From Serilophus lunatus (lineage: Eukaryota; Chordata; Aves; Passeriformes; Eurylaimidae): a stretch of DNA of 64,000 bases. The stretch spans positions 248,001-312,000 of the forward strand of contig VXBA01001791.1 in NCBI GenBank assembly GCA_013399895.1. The letters run 5' to 3'. The number at the start of each line of letters is the position of its first letter. The stretch's first letter is position 1. A program made the translations under genes and the position numbers. The notes below the pieces were generated by a model that was given only the letters and a program-made list of their open reading frames with translations, did no database searches and had not been told where the DNA came from. Positions 47,857-62,800 of the stretch are shown here, piece by piece.

Positions 47857-50800
47857 CTGCAGGAGACAGGGACACACAAACTCCTCCATACAAAGGCTGA
47901 GTTACTCTGAGTATTTTTAGGAAGAAAAGGCACACGCTCCCAGCAGGGGAAGGAAGCATCATTTAAAGAGATCAATCAGTGTGAGTCTGAACAGTAAATG
48001 TGATTTTTCTTTGGTACCACGTGATGCAAAAACAAACCAGCACCATGTCGGGTTTGTCTTGATTTTGAACTTGATGCGGTGCTTTGAGGTTTAGCTGCCA
48101 ATGTCTTAATGGTTGTCAGAGCCAGAGTCAATTTTAGAGCAGCACCTTCCCTAATTTTCACAGATCTAAGGAGATAACACTCTCCTTCCCCTCTATTGCT
48201 CTGGCTTTCAGCTAGAGATGGGTAATTAATATGCTGTGTTTGTCTGGCTCTTTGGGACATGGCTCAGAGCAGGATCTTTAACAACACAAGCAGGCAAGGA
48301 GCAATCCCAGCATTTCCCCTCACCTCGTTGCCCCCTTTCCTTAACCAGGGCCCGGGAAGGTAGAGAGTTTCCTGAGGTCCAATTTTCCAGTAACGGCCCA
48401 GGTTCTGCCCATTGACAAACACCACTCCTTTTTCCCAGCCCTGGAATCAAGGCAGAACATGGAATTACTGATGCAGCTCTGCTGCCTCGTTAACATCCCC
48501 CCAGGAAACTAAATCTTCTTTCACACTTGCATTCCTTCCAGCCGTTTTCCACAGGTTTTCTGCTTGCTTTCCTTGCACAAATCCCTGAAGCCATGAACAT
48601 TTAAGTAAGCCCTGTTGAACAGGAGTTATCCTTAATGTACTAATTAAAAGGATAAAGCTTTCAAAAATGTGCAACAGGAAAACTTCATCCTTTTGAACAG
48701 ACAGGCCTTTATTCCTTCCCAAGCATGGAATATCTCCCCTCACCTCTGTCCCAGGTGACAGAAATACTGTATTGCTGCTGATTGGCATAATTTACAACAA
48801 AGCATTAAAGGAAAAATGAGCAGTACTGTAATGATTGGTATGAACCTTGGCTCTGAGGGAGGGAAATCAGAGGAGAAAATTTAATAATACTTAATATCTC
48901 ATCTGAAGTTCTATGCAGGAGCAGCAATCTTCCACAGAAGGATGATAGGAATGCTAATTCCCATGCCATGTCTACAAAGAAGTGACTGTTTCCCTATCAC
49001 ACTGAGGAGACAGGGATAAAACTAGTCTCTCCTTTATTTTTTGTGCCCATTACTCCTCTGCAACTAGAAAATAGCACTGGTAGGTCAATAAAAAAGACTC
49101 AGTGGTCATTAGCAGCTCTGCAGGGTCAGGGTCAGTCACATGTTTTCTCATCAGGACCACTACAGACTGAACAGACTTACCTGCAGCTGGAGAAGACCTA
49201 CACCCTCAGGATAATCCTCCAACATCAGAGGAAAACTAAAGAACTACAGGCAGAGCTCAGCCAGAGCTCGTGCACAAGTGTCTCTCTAAATAGATTCTGT
49301 TAAAATCTTGATCAAGAAAAACCAGGACTTGCCTGTAGCTTCAAGAAAGTGTCCTGTGGCTGCTGCTCTATCCACAGCCTTCCACGGAAAAAAGCTGGAC
49401 CAACAAAGTAATCTGGGACTGTGCTCCATCCAGAAACGTGCTGCAGGCTGAAAGACAGGGACCCACTTCACACAGGTGAAGACACAGCCAGGCAGCCCCA
49501 GTACACACCTGGGAGGGTGCCCAGAGAAGCTGCCCCATCCCTGGAAGTGCCCAAGGCCAGGTTGGAGCCCCCTGGGATAGTGGGAGGTGTCCTGCCCCTG
49601 TTCCTGCCAAGGAACATGAACACATCCTTGCAAGTCTGCAGTAATTAGGGGCAACCTGACTTTATTCCTTACCTGTGGCAACAATTTGGGAGCAGGGGAC
49701 AAACAAGAGGAAATAAGGAGGGAAGAAACCCACAAGGACAAACAGAAGAGGAAATCAGGACTGTAGAATCCCTTGAGCTTCTGTCAGAACATGTTTCTGC
49801 CAACCCTTAGGAACTGCATCTCTTGGACTCAGGGAAGTTATTGATCCAGTGCAGCCTGACTGCTACTGCATTATTCAGCTAAAAGCCTGTGACAGTTCCT
49901 TTCACAACACCCTGCTCCCTCCTCCCCCTTGGGGACTGTAAGCTGATTGTGTTCCAGTGCTGTTGGTCAACAGCCAGGAACTGAGGGCAGTGGGGACTAA
50001 TCTTGCTTTTATTTGGGCACCTCACTTGCTTTAGTGTCCCTCACTGAAAATGTCCCTCTAACACCCTGCAGTCCAAAAGGTTGTGAGTTACTCCATCAGA
50101 AAGAATCCTTCAAGCAGCCCCCCAGCACCTGGTAAAATAACCTTTAGAAATTTCAAAACATGGACTTTTTTTCCTTCTAAAAGCCATTTCAGTTTAATGT
50201 TGCCTGTTTCTCCTTCCCACACAAAATGGGGGAGCTGTGATGTCTTGGGGGATGCACATAAATAGCTCTTTGGTATTAACATCACTGAAGGGTCTTTCTG
50301 GATCGTGGCCAGAGTCCACAGGGCATCTGCTGCCTTAAACATGAGCTAAGATCTTCTGTATCTGCTGACAAAGGCTCCTTGATGTCCCCCTGATAGACCT
50401 CATTTCTTGAATTAAAGCACAATAACATAAAAGAGCAGGAGCCATCTGGATTGTTAATGTACTATTAGTAGCTTTCTACAATTAATCCATCCCTTGAAGT
50501 CTGAATTACTAAATATATCAGCCACAGTGGTAATTTCCAGAAAGACCCAACTTCTCCACCCACCCCTTTGGTTAAGCCTTGCTTTTACCCACCTGACCTA
50601 ACCCCCCTGTACAAGCTGCAAGGAAATCTTTAAATCCTCCATAGTGGGAATACATTTCATTCTGAAGAATGGTATGGACAAACCAGCATTACTTTATGCA
50701 CTATTTCAGGCAAATGTAGCAGCAAGGCATTTCTCAATGCAAAAATCCACCTCTCTACTCTCACCTCACTTTGCCTTTCTCATATATTTAGCTACTCCCT

Positions 50801-53800
50801 ATTAGAACTTTGCTCTGCTGGTAAACAGGTGGTTTCAAAGGAGGAACTAAAAAAAAAATGTTTAAATCCCACAAACCTTTTCATGAAGGCAGGTTTCATC
50901 TCCAAACTGTAAATCTTGAAGTTCCTCAAGGGGGTTTTATTCAAGAAGACGTCACCAATTAGGCCTGTGAGAGCAATGGGGGTAATGAAGAGTTGAAAAA
51001 CAGCTAAAGCTGATGGATTTTGCTATTTGAATGCAAGGAACAGCAGGAGATGGAAAGCAGCCACGTTCTGCAATGGAATTAAGAGTCCATATGGTCCCAT
51101 TGCTCATCCACATTGAGTGGGGAACATTACTGTGCTTTGGCCTCTCCATTCTCTCCTGTTCTTCAACTCACCAAGTTGTTCAACACGCTCCAAGCAGAAA
51201 ACACTGCTGGGCACACACAGCAGGTGTGGGTTGTTGGATTGTTGGGCTCCACTGAGCTGACCAGGTATAGATTTTTTTTTTAGAGCAGTGAATCAGTTAC
51301 TTCTCTACCAGGCAAAATGTACCATGGACAAGCACTGATGCCCAGTGCTCATCCACTGCTTTTCATCTTAAAGGACCTTAATAAGGAATTTACTTTAAGC
51401 AATCTCTTGTTCAAAATTATTCTGTAGCAGGCAAAGGCTGGGTCTTAATCCAGCCTCCTAATTACAGGACTGCACTTGAGGCTGCCTAAGCAGCACAGAG
51501 GCTTTATGCACCTCTTCTGCATTAAATAAAATCAATACAGTCACATGCCTAACTCCATTAATCTATTTTATAGGGTTTTTGCATATAAAAATAGAATCCT
51601 GGGGTTTCAATCTTTTCCAGCTCCACAACTGTGTGTGATAGACAAGCATTTCAGTAAATTCTGCTCAACAGGATGCAGTTCACTCCTGATATTGTGTGAG
51701 TTTTTAAATGGTGTGATCCTCCAATATCAACCCCCCGGGGGGAAAACACAGATTAAAAAAAGGTATTTTCCTTCTCTCTGTGAAGTAAAATGCTCACAGA
51801 GCAAGAGAAAGGGAATCTGAACATCACCAAGGAAACCCAGAGCAGAGTAAGATTCATTGATGGCCTTGGGTTTAACTGTACTCCTATAAAATAGGAAGCC
51901 TTAATGCAAGGCAATGAGCAGCCACTGCCTTTCATCTGTGACCACTCCAGACAGCAGGTGATGGTGTTTTTTAACACATTCCCTCCATCACATCATTTCC
52001 CACTGACTCCCAGTCATGTCCAGCAGCACAACAGCTGTACTGGGCCCTTAGTTTGCTTCTATGCAAAACACACACACAGTTCTACACTATTTAAACTCAG
52101 AGAACTCCCTAGGACAGTATGAGAACACAGAACTTAACCCACCTTTCCTCTGTTCATTCAGTGCCAGGCCATAATTGACACGCCCTCGGTTCTCTACCAG
52201 GAGCCTCAGCTGCCTGAATCCCTGTGAAACACCCAAAAAAAGGAGAGCATCAGCTGGACTAGTGCTGTATCAGCCTTAAACCTGGTTAGCAGAGGGGTTT
52301 AAGAGGGGAGGTGGCACCAATACCTTTGGCAGCTGCAATTTATCAGTTTGCTTTGAATTTCTGCTGCTACAGTTACCCCACTGAGGAACTTGTAGCCTTT
52401 GCATTGAAGCTTTATGGGTTTTTATCTGTGGAATTTTTAAGTCCCATTTGGATATCACCCACAGAGCCAGAAATGGAGTTTGACATAGGACAGCCTTATG
52501 TCATAAACTCTCCCACAAGCCTTAAGAACAACTGGTGTATCCACCCCCTCACCTACTCCTAGAGCCACATACAGCTCTGTTGACATGTGTTCAATCAGTA
52601 CATCAATCTTATGGCCAACTGCTGCAAGACTAGTCTTGGAGCTAAAGAGAGACATTCCCCCTCATTTCATTTGAGACTCAAAAGCTGCTGAAGTCTCCAA
52701 ACCCCCTTAAAACCTGCTTTGTGCTAACGAAGATGAAGCCTACACAGATTTAATTGCACAAAGTGCAGGTACTCAATGTCCACAGTTGTGGCTGTGGCAG
52801 GAAGGCTGGCAAATTTTGAGCAGCAAGGACTATAATTCCTGCATGGAAATTACTCAAACTCCACTCTTCAATCACAAATAGTAACTTGGCAGTGAAATCA
52901 GACTGTATTTCACTAGTGAGGTGGTGTCTAATTTGGGTGTAACAACCATTCCCTACTGTACCAGCTTGTCTGGGGTAGGGGGAACACGACTTCCTGAGAG
53001 AAATCCCTCTTTACTGATCCTGGCTCTGTTATCCACACACTGTTGCTGTGAGTTACCTGTCCCTCAGGAATGGAGAGCTCCACTGTGTTGTAGTCCAGCT
53101 CACCCACATACATGGTGTTAACAAAGACCTGCAGAACAGAGCACAGGAGACAAGAGCAACTGCTCACCAATTATAACCTTGTTTGCACAGGCTACTGAAG
53201 TTGTATTTGGAGAGGAAACAAGAACTCAGTGTCCACAAATGTGTCACTGATTCAGTCCAGGTGGGGGAAAAAAAAATCACAGTATTTCTTAAGACTATTC
53301 AATATTCTGATGTTTATAAGTTTTAGTAGACTGGAACCACAAATTTAACTACAAATGATAAAGGTTGGGCTTGGCCAAGAACTAGAAAGAGCTAATCACA
53401 CTCCTGATCTAAAAGTTTGTATTTTCTCCCATTTGCTGCCTAGTGTTCCAGACCAAAGCATTTCCATCCACCCTCAGTTAGTCAGAGCTGCCCTCTGGTC
53501 CTTACCTGCGCTCTGTCACGGACATGGTCCCTTGTGTGCAGCTGGCCACCACCAAAAATGACAGTCTCATAGAGCACATATCCATAGGATTGCCCAATGC
53601 TGTCATTTATATGCAGATTCTCCATGTTAACAGGAAATTCTGACTTCATGGGCTGCAAAGGAGAAAGAAATTTAATGTCAGGAGTGGCCTCTCAGCACTG
53701 ACAGGGCACATAGAGGCAGCTCATTTCAGACAGGTGTTCCACTCTGCCACAGGGTACATTTCCTCCATGAGCCTCCTGGGATCTGCTCCAACCCTAATTC

Positions 53801-56800
53801 CCTCCTGGCTCTCTGAAAGCTCCAGCAAAGTACCAGAAAAGGGAGCCAAGGACTTGCAGAACTGGAATTCTGAGAGAACAGAAGTAGCAGTGAAAAAGGT
53901 GAGATAAAAAGATTTGCTGCCTTTGCATATCCTTGACAAAACATTCCCCAACCTTCTCCTCGTGGGAGAACAAGCCAGTGCACTAATTGCCTTTTGCACT
54001 TAAGAGGTGATGCCTTTTAGGTCTGAGATGCATAAAAATAGGTGTTACTACCTGTAAAAGAGAAGGTAACACATCCCACAGAGAGATGTACTGATGCAGC
54101 AGGATTGCACCATATGAAGCCTTGCTTTCAATCATGGGAGGCAGAGGAAGAGACTGGCCTGGGATACAAAAGGAAAGATAGAACAATTATTTCAGCCAAC
54201 AAAGACTTAAGGCCCCTCCAGACCTTTGGTTTCCCTCCCATCTTTTGGAAACATCACCCAGCCAACCAACCAACTCCAGCAGAAGGGCCAGTTTAAACAA
54301 GTCTCTCATTTAACACTGTAGGTAGAACAGTATCTTGGTTCCTGGATTTAGCATTACCAATGATCATGCTGAAGAGCTGTCTGAGCTTGAAAAATTTGGA
54401 TGTGTAGTCTCCAGCCTCTGTCAGCACAGCGTCGTAATCTGGGAAAGCAGCACATGTGATTTAAAAACATACACCAGCTCTGGGACAGCTTCATGCCAGA
54501 AGTAAAAGCCCCAGACACAATTTTCATGGCACTGTCTGTATTATGGAAACCTGTACACTTTTATCTCAGTGAACATCACTGAGCCACTCACTGAGGAGCA
54601 ACACACTTTTAAAGACCTCATTTGCACATATCCAGAACTTCACATGGGATAAAGTGAACAATCAAACATTTCAACAAAGGGCTGTTGGGATTGAGAGAGA
54701 TTTATAGCACAATTGGAGTTGGTAAAATTAAAAACCAGGATGGTATCTTGGCTCATCAGCTCTCCCTAGAAAGAAAAGCCATGGACATATCAAAGTATCA
54801 TCTGTGTGCTTCCATTTACAGTTCAGAATAAGGAGATCCTCCACATCCTGGAAAGGGTTGGGAAATAGGAAATGCTCATGGTAAACCCTCCTTTTAGACA
54901 GGTCCTTGCTTCTGAGCTCATCCCTTCATGACAAACTGATTCTCCTGACCATTTGCAAGCGTTCCTGTCAACTGCCACGAGCCCAGGGTAGTCAGAGCTG
55001 CACAGGCAGGGCAGTGAAACAAAACTCACCATAACTGGTGACATCTGCCTTGTACTCATCAGCTTCCAAAGCCCCATTCATGAAGCCAAAGTTGGTGCCT
55101 CCATGGAACATGTAGAGGTTGATGGAAGCTCCTGTTTTGAGGATGCTGGCCACGGTGTTCACCATTTCTGCAAAGGAAGGGCAGTGCCCAGAGAGCACAA
55201 AGGTGGGGCTGTAACACTGTCAGTAATTCCAACACTGTTTCCTGTCAGTCAGTCAGGCCTCTGCAACTACAGTGATTTGTGTTGTGATTTGTGTCTTGCC
55301 CTCAGTAAGGGCAGCACAACCACTGACACGTTGGGACACGTTAATACATTCAAATAATCCTCTCCTCCAGGTGAAAAAGGGCAAAGCTCATGGACTCAAG
55401 CAGGAATTTGGCTTTTAAGCAGAGTTGTAAGGACTACTCAGCCAGACTCCTAAACTGAGCACACTAATGACCCAATTACAAAGACAATTGCAGGAGAATG
55501 AGAGAGTCATTAAAACAGTCTTATATAAAACAGTCTATGTTTTCCCTGCACTTCACATGCCCTGGAGGTTCTGGAGTTGTTGGTTTATTTTGTTAGTACT
55601 AGTCTTCCTAATGAGCTTTTAAACCAGGAAGAAAGTGCTACACTTTCAAGAGGCTTCAATTCACCACATTCCCACAAAAGGTCAAATGTTCCCCTGTCTA
55701 CAAGAGCAGTGTTTGTGCTCACCATCTGCATCATACACGTAGTGAGGGCCTCCCCAGTTATCAAACCACCCAGTCCAGTACTCCATCACCATCTTTGGCT
55801 GATCTCTCTGTGTCAAAAGAAAAGAGAGTTAAAATGGATCCAGGGCAGTCCTTGCACTCACTCCTGTTTTCTAGAGAAGCATTGTTCACATCCAGTTTGG
55901 TAACACGGTTTACAAGAGTGTTTTCTTTTCTACTGGTATAAAAAAAAGGCAGCTAAGGAGCTCTGTGGGACAGCAATGCCCAGAACAGGCAAGCAAAGCT
56001 TTGTGTCTCTGCACAAAGCAAAAACCCCAGCACACAATCAGGTGAGACCAAGAAGTTCTGGATGCTGTTGTCTGGTAGAGCTGTAGCAAAAAGAACTGCC
56101 TCTGTTTAGTTTCTGCTAGAAACACACATTTATAAATGTCTGCTTATCTGCCACGCCACTGCCAGCTGAGAGTTTGCAGGTGCAGGGCAGCCAGTGCCTG
56201 CCAAGGTAGAACAGCAGACCTGAGCTGTTAATGCCTTTTTAATGCTGCATATGGTGTTGGCAGGCAAGAATTAGCCTTTGCAGGAATTAGGTCTTCATTA
56301 AAGGCTCTGCACACAGAGCAATTGCTTCCTGTTTGTCACCCCCTGCCAGCTCCTTCAGCTCCTGCAGAATTCCACCCAGTGCTGCCACTCCAGCCTCATG
56401 GGCTTCATTTCCAGTCAATTTTGCCTTTTATTTGATAGGGGCTTTATCTGGTGCCAGAGGAAAGTGGGATTAAAGAAACTCGTGTTTCATTAGGAGAAAA
56501 CAACTGCCTGTAATCACCTAAATGCTGCAGGTACAGAGCAGCTCTTGGAAATACATTTAATCAATTCAATCCAGTAAACCAGCCAAAAAAGGAATTTTAC
56601 CACCCTCTGGAATAAAAGCCCTTAATGAGGAAAAGACAACCTAACTTCATAATCCCTGCAAACATGAGTAACAGGCTTTTTAATCTTGTAATTTGTCAGT
56701 GTGGCAAAGGAGGAGCTGCTTTTTTGGGGCCATGTGGCATTCATTTGGTGGGGAAGGTGCCACCTTCTGTTCATTTGCAGGGTTTGGGGAATTTTGCAAG

Positions 56801-59800
56801 ATCTGAAGGAGAAAGCACATCCAGCAGAGCCTCCTTTGCCAGTACAGGAAAAGCAAACAAATGAAAGCTTTAGGATTAAACATCCAGCTTGCCAGCAGTA
56901 AGGCTTCCTTCCACAGCCAAGGAAAAAGCCAAGGGAAGAGGTGAGAGGAGAATCAATCAGGGCTGGGGCAGATGTCAGCTGCTCACATCTTTCATTTGGA
57001 GCAAGGAGATCAATGGGAAAAAAGGACAGAGGATGCAAAGAGAGAGACCCTGTCACTAAACCCAAAACTTGCTGTTCTCTCACTAATCCCTCATTACAAT
57101 CAGGACACCTTTCATATCAAGTGTTCATTAGGCAATTCCTCCCCTGATTCGCACCTCTGACAGCACAGGGGGTTAAAGATGCTCAAGGGACACACTAAAA
57201 TTTCACAAATCCACACTGGAGATGACTGCAACACCCTGAAAGAACTGCAGCAGATCAGCAGTTTTCAAACACATTCTTGACAGCATCCACAGCATCAGAG
57301 CAGAAGAGTTTGGGAAAAAGATGGAACTTGAAGGGACAATTTAATGACAATTGTGAGCTAGGATGCTACTGGGTATCAACACTTGAATGAGTGAAGGAAT
57401 CTAACCCCTAACTAAACACAGGGCACAGCTGGATGGAAAGCCTTTAGAAGGTGCTGGGTAACACCATATTTAAATCCCCCTTCACTGATTCCAGAAGCAT
57501 TTAGCCTGATGAAAAGGAAGCCCCAAACCAACACACAAAAAGACTATCAGTGCTTCACTTCTAATGCTGCCCTGGAAAATCTGGATAACCAAAGTGTTTC
57601 TGCATCTTACCTGTACTGTGTCCAGATATTTCAGTATTCCAGGTTCCAGTTTTTGAAAGTTAATAGTGGCCAGTGCTATTGGGAAAAGAAAAATGTATTA
57701 ATTTAGATTCATACAAAATGTCTAGGGGATCATCTCCTTAGGCATCAATCCAGCACAAGCTCAGGGGGAACTGGAACATCTTCTGAACCACCAAAATAAC
57801 CTCCTCAGAAATTTCCCATCAAAGTCTTTGCATGGTGTGCAGAATCCAGCTGGACCACAGCACACAGTGGAACACTCACAGGCCATCTTTTAGCTCTAAT
57901 GTTCAGAAATATTAGGAAGAGAGAGAATCAGAGCAGTTCATGGGGTGTCACAAGCTTTAATTAGAGCCTGCAAGGCACTTGGAGATTCTCAGATAAAAGG
58001 CACCACATAAAGGCAAATTTATTAGAAAGTCCTGTCTGGATGCCACACTGATCTCCCAGGCTTTAGCTGCAGGAATTGCTACCCAGGCAATATCTTACAG
58101 CTTGTCATGTCTGTGGGGATGAGTGAGAGAAACCACAGGACAAATGAACCAGAGAGAATTAGAAGTGGAAGACTTTTCTGTGCTTCTGCCCTGTGCAGAA
58201 TGGGGGAACTGACTGTGTGTGCTGCAGGATCTTCAGGCACTGGAATGGGAACACCTGCTTGCAGGACAGAAGATACTAATCTGTGTTCCAGCCCCTGGAA
58301 CACATTTGAACCACTTTCATCCTCTTCTAGCCTTTGGTCACAGTGATATTTCTCCCAAAGAAACTTTAAAAATACAGAGGCAATGATATGATTCTGCATT
58401 AAAAATCAACTTCTTACATGAGAGCTGGTACCAAATCCAGCCCCAGTTGTGTCAGACAGAACACTTCAAACAGAATATTTACTGAAGAAAAAGCTCCCTT
58501 CTCACTATTTATACCTTGATTTTAATAGGCTGACCTGTGTAGTGTGCTGAGCTGAAGAATCTGGCACAGAAAACACAAAGGGAGAACAAAATAAAACGTG
58601 GATTTAGCACTGATGTAATACATTAGCTGGCAATCCTGAAGGAGAACAAGCCCAACTCTGCTTTCCATGCAGATTAACAGCACACCATGAACACAGAGAG
58701 CCAGTCCCCAAAGCTTTATTCATCCTTCTCACAGGATGTACTTCCCACAGGTTCCCACTGTGGCTCTCAGCCACGGCCTGGAGGGACACCAGAGGCTTTA
58801 TTTTGTCACCTATGAGCCCCAGAAGAGCTGGACCAGCTCAGATCAGTGACACACAGCTTGGAATCATAGAATGGTTTGGGCTGGAAGGGACTTTGTAGAT
58901 CATCTTGTCCCTGGGCCATGGGCAGGGACACCTTCCCTTATCCCAGGTTGCTTCAAGCCTTGTCCAACCTGGCCTTGGACACTTCCAGGGATGGGGAGTG
59001 AATTTTATCTCTCCTTTAGCTCCTTCCCAACCACCCTGCTGCTGTCCCACTTGGAGCCCAGTTATCCCACACATCATTACTGACATGTTGACTCTAATGA
59101 GCAGATTGTTGTGACATCTAAAAGGCAAATTGGTATCAAAGAGCTCTCAGCATGAACACGCAGGAAAAGACAACTGCAAACACAAACGAGCTCTGAGACA
59201 GCAAATATTCCCCCAGGAGATGAGGGCTAGGCAGGGATTTCCACACCAGCCCTTCTCCTGTCAGCTCTCTGGCAGGGAGAGAGTGACTCTGTGTGGTCAC
59301 AGCTGAAAACTGCTGCACACCCAAAAAAATCCAAATGAGAGCATCACCCTACTGGTGAAGGCCCATGAACTTCAGCTACTGAGTCTGTCCCTCTCATACT
59401 ATCACATAAAAAAAGGAGGGGAATGTCTTTCCCTTTAATCATCTCCATGTTTGAGATTAGAAAACTACTGTTATTTACAACTGAGTGATGACAGGAGCAC
59501 TCAAAGACTGCACCCTACAAACATTTCATTCAGGGAAGCAATTACTCCTCATCCAGGCAACTGGCAGGACAGATCAGAGGACAAGGACAGAGTAAATCTC
59601 AGCTGAAATGGTCTGGAAATCTGAGATTCAATGTTACACTGTGCCCCTGACAGTCACATTTAGAGCTCAGTAAAACTCAAACAGCTGCACTTCCATTTCT
59701 TCACAGGGAAAAGCAGGAACGTGCTAAGCAGCATTTTTTAACTTTAATAGAATTACAGATTTTGCATCATGCACATCTGATACCCTCCTTTACCTGCCTA

Positions 59801-62800
59801 AGGCTGTAGACCCCAAAACAATCTTGCTGAAAAGATGAGGCTGCCCCACAAACTACTGCTCAACTTACAGAATGTTAGAATTCAGAATCAAGGTTTTGCT
59901 GGCTTTTTTCTCCTCTTAATTGCAAAGCAGCTATCTTAGGCAAAAGTTATTACTGATGGCTGAGGTCCTTGCTTAATATACACTCAAAGGAAGCAGTAAG
60001 TAGCCTTGTAATCTGGTGAAACAACAAGAAATGCTGGGTGCTGCCATCTCCTGAGTCACTGGGAAGCACAGATGCCCAATTCTGTGCTCCTCCTTACATG
60101 GAAAGAAACACCTAAACCTTTCTGGGAAGGGGCTGGCATTGTTCTGGTGGGCACCATCCAGCCAAGGGGTCCCTCCCCTGGGAGTGAAGCTCCTGCCATG
60201 AACAGAACACACTTTGTGGGTGCAGCTTAGTGGATGAAGTGTCCTGTTGTCCTTCCAAGGCCACGTTCCCCAAAGATCACAGCCTTACCTTGTCTCTACA
60301 AGCACATACCTCCTTCCACTAAGCCAAATGACAGCCCATTCTTGTTGTCTGAGGTCATCAACAGTTCCACAATCCCCCTCTTTAACAGGGCCTACGTTAG
60401 AAAGAGGAAAAGCCATTGTGTGGGTGGGTTTTTTTAATGAGTATATTCATTCCAGGAAGTTTACAACCTGGTCATATATGCTCAATGGGAATTCATCACC
60501 TTGCCACACTCAAAGCCCAAGGCCAAACCAGAACAAAGACTGGGAGCCCCACCTCTCATCAGATCCCACTCCAGCCAAAAAGGAATCCCTGCAAATCCTG
60601 CTTTCCCACATTTTCATCTCTAGCCACTACACCACACTGCTTCACATGCAAATTGCAGAGAATCCCAGAATGTGATTGAACAGCACTGCACAAATACAGC
60701 CACAGGCATGGCAAGGGAATCTGTCCTGACAAGTCTGTGAAACAGCACAAGCTCTTCCCTCCCTGAGCCATGGGACAGCAAGGAGGAGTTTCCAGGCTGT
60801 TCAGACCCCTCAAAAGTCTCTTGTGTCTCATTTATTTAGGGCTCTGAAAACCATTTGCTTTATCTCTTTAACTTGTTTGAATATGCACTTCATATTTAAC
60901 CTTGTAAGTAGAGTGAAATCACTCCACGAGGTGGAGTTACTGCAGGAGCAGACACTGCTCTAAGCAGATTAACACTCCTACCATGGGATTTACTGGCTTG
61001 AAGAGCCTCTGTACACCTTGAGCAACAGGACAACCTGAGCCTCAGGTTGCTCAGGGTGAAGCTGGGGCACCCAAAAGGTTTCAGAAAGATCTGATAATGC
61101 TGCAGCAGGATATACACAAACACTTCTGAGCTAAACAATGAACCTTAGGACACATTGCAGATCCTGTTATCTGCCTGACTTGCAGTTGCACTGGGGGCAA
61201 ATAAACAGGTCAGACTGCTGTGAGATCCACCAGGATAAGCTGCCCTCCGTGGGCACAGGCCAACTCCTTATCACCCAGTAAGAGGCAGGAGCCAGGGCAC
61301 TGTTTAATCTCTTTTTGACAGGGGTAAAGGAGGCATTAGGCCAATTAACCTGCCTGATGCTGAGCTCCAGATTACACAAGTTTAGGAGAGTGCTGGTGGC
61401 TTGGTCACATCAACCTTCCTCCCAAGAAAGCCAGCAAAGAGAACTGTTTATCCAATGTCATCTAAAAGCACCAAAATAAGACCCTCCAGGAGAAGCTTCT
61501 TCAAGCCAACTCTCCAATACAGCTTCTCCCCATTCCCCTATGACCCTCTTCTCTAGAAGATACAAGAACACAGGCTTATCAGCACTGAGAGGGTCATGTG
61601 CCTTCCCTTCCTCTCCAGGAAGAAACATCAAGGGAAATGCAGCTGGATTTCAAGGACACTTTCAAGGGGTCTCTGAAGCCATGCTCAAAAGTTATTTAGA
61701 AGAAAGAAAACACTAAGGAAGGTGGTTTGTGGGAGAGATTGATCATAGGAAGAAGTAAAAGAGCCACAATTACCATTTTGACATAGGTCATGTAGTTTGT
61801 GTCTTTGGCATAGGAGCCATACTCATTCTCCACTTGCACTGCAATGATGGGACCTCCTTTCTTGTACTGTGGGCAACAAAAGGGAGGAGTTGTTCATTAT
61901 GATTTCTAATCACAGGGAACCAAATCACTGGCTTGCAGAAAAGATGCACCAGCTTCACCCTCTTATTCTCCCAAACCAAGAGAGACAACTACAGCCTTTG
62001 GTTCCTGGAGAAAAACTGGTCCTTTAATTATTTCTTCAACTGTTACACACAGCTCACACCCACCTGTGCAGCCAGTGCCCACTCCTGGAGAGGTAAAGGA
62101 TTGTACTTGCCTGGAGAGGGACAACAACAGGCATCAGGTGATCAAAGTAGGCATCCACAGCTTCTGTGAAGCCCTTGTACGTTGTCCTCAGCTGCATCTC
62201 TGGGTCCTGCAGCAGCCAGCTATGGAAAAGCAGCAACCAGAAGGTGTTAGAATCCCCTGTCCAGTCAAGATTCCAGAGGTAACATCACCCACTGGCCTGG
62301 GCAAGAATTACTGGTGTTTCTTGGCCACAGTGCAGGTATGGACAACACCAGGAGTGGTGAATGACACCACTGAGGCTGAGGCTGTCCACCAGTCACACTT
62401 TCAAATAAACCCAGGCTCCAGTGGCCAGTCTCTTCCCCTCCTTTTTGTTCTGTGTTTCAGGCCTAAACTCATTTCATAAACTTGCCCAAAATATTTCAAG
62501 GGCTAACCTTATCACTCTAAAGGTTACTCTGGAATTCCCTGCATTCCCAAGGGCACTCTACAACCAAGTGCTCCTTCAGAAAAATCCCAAACATAGCTCA
62601 AAACAAAGCTTCCAGTCATTGTTCCCATTGTTTCTACTTACAAGACTTAGTTCTGTTTGGGGTTAACACAGAAAAGGTCAATTGGCTGAAGAGCAGAACA
62701 GTGTATTGTTGTAACCATTTAAGCAGAATGAGCCTGTGTCTCTGCAAAAGGAGGGATTATCTAATGTCCTTCCAGAGGTCTGAAGGGCTCAAGCCCTCCG

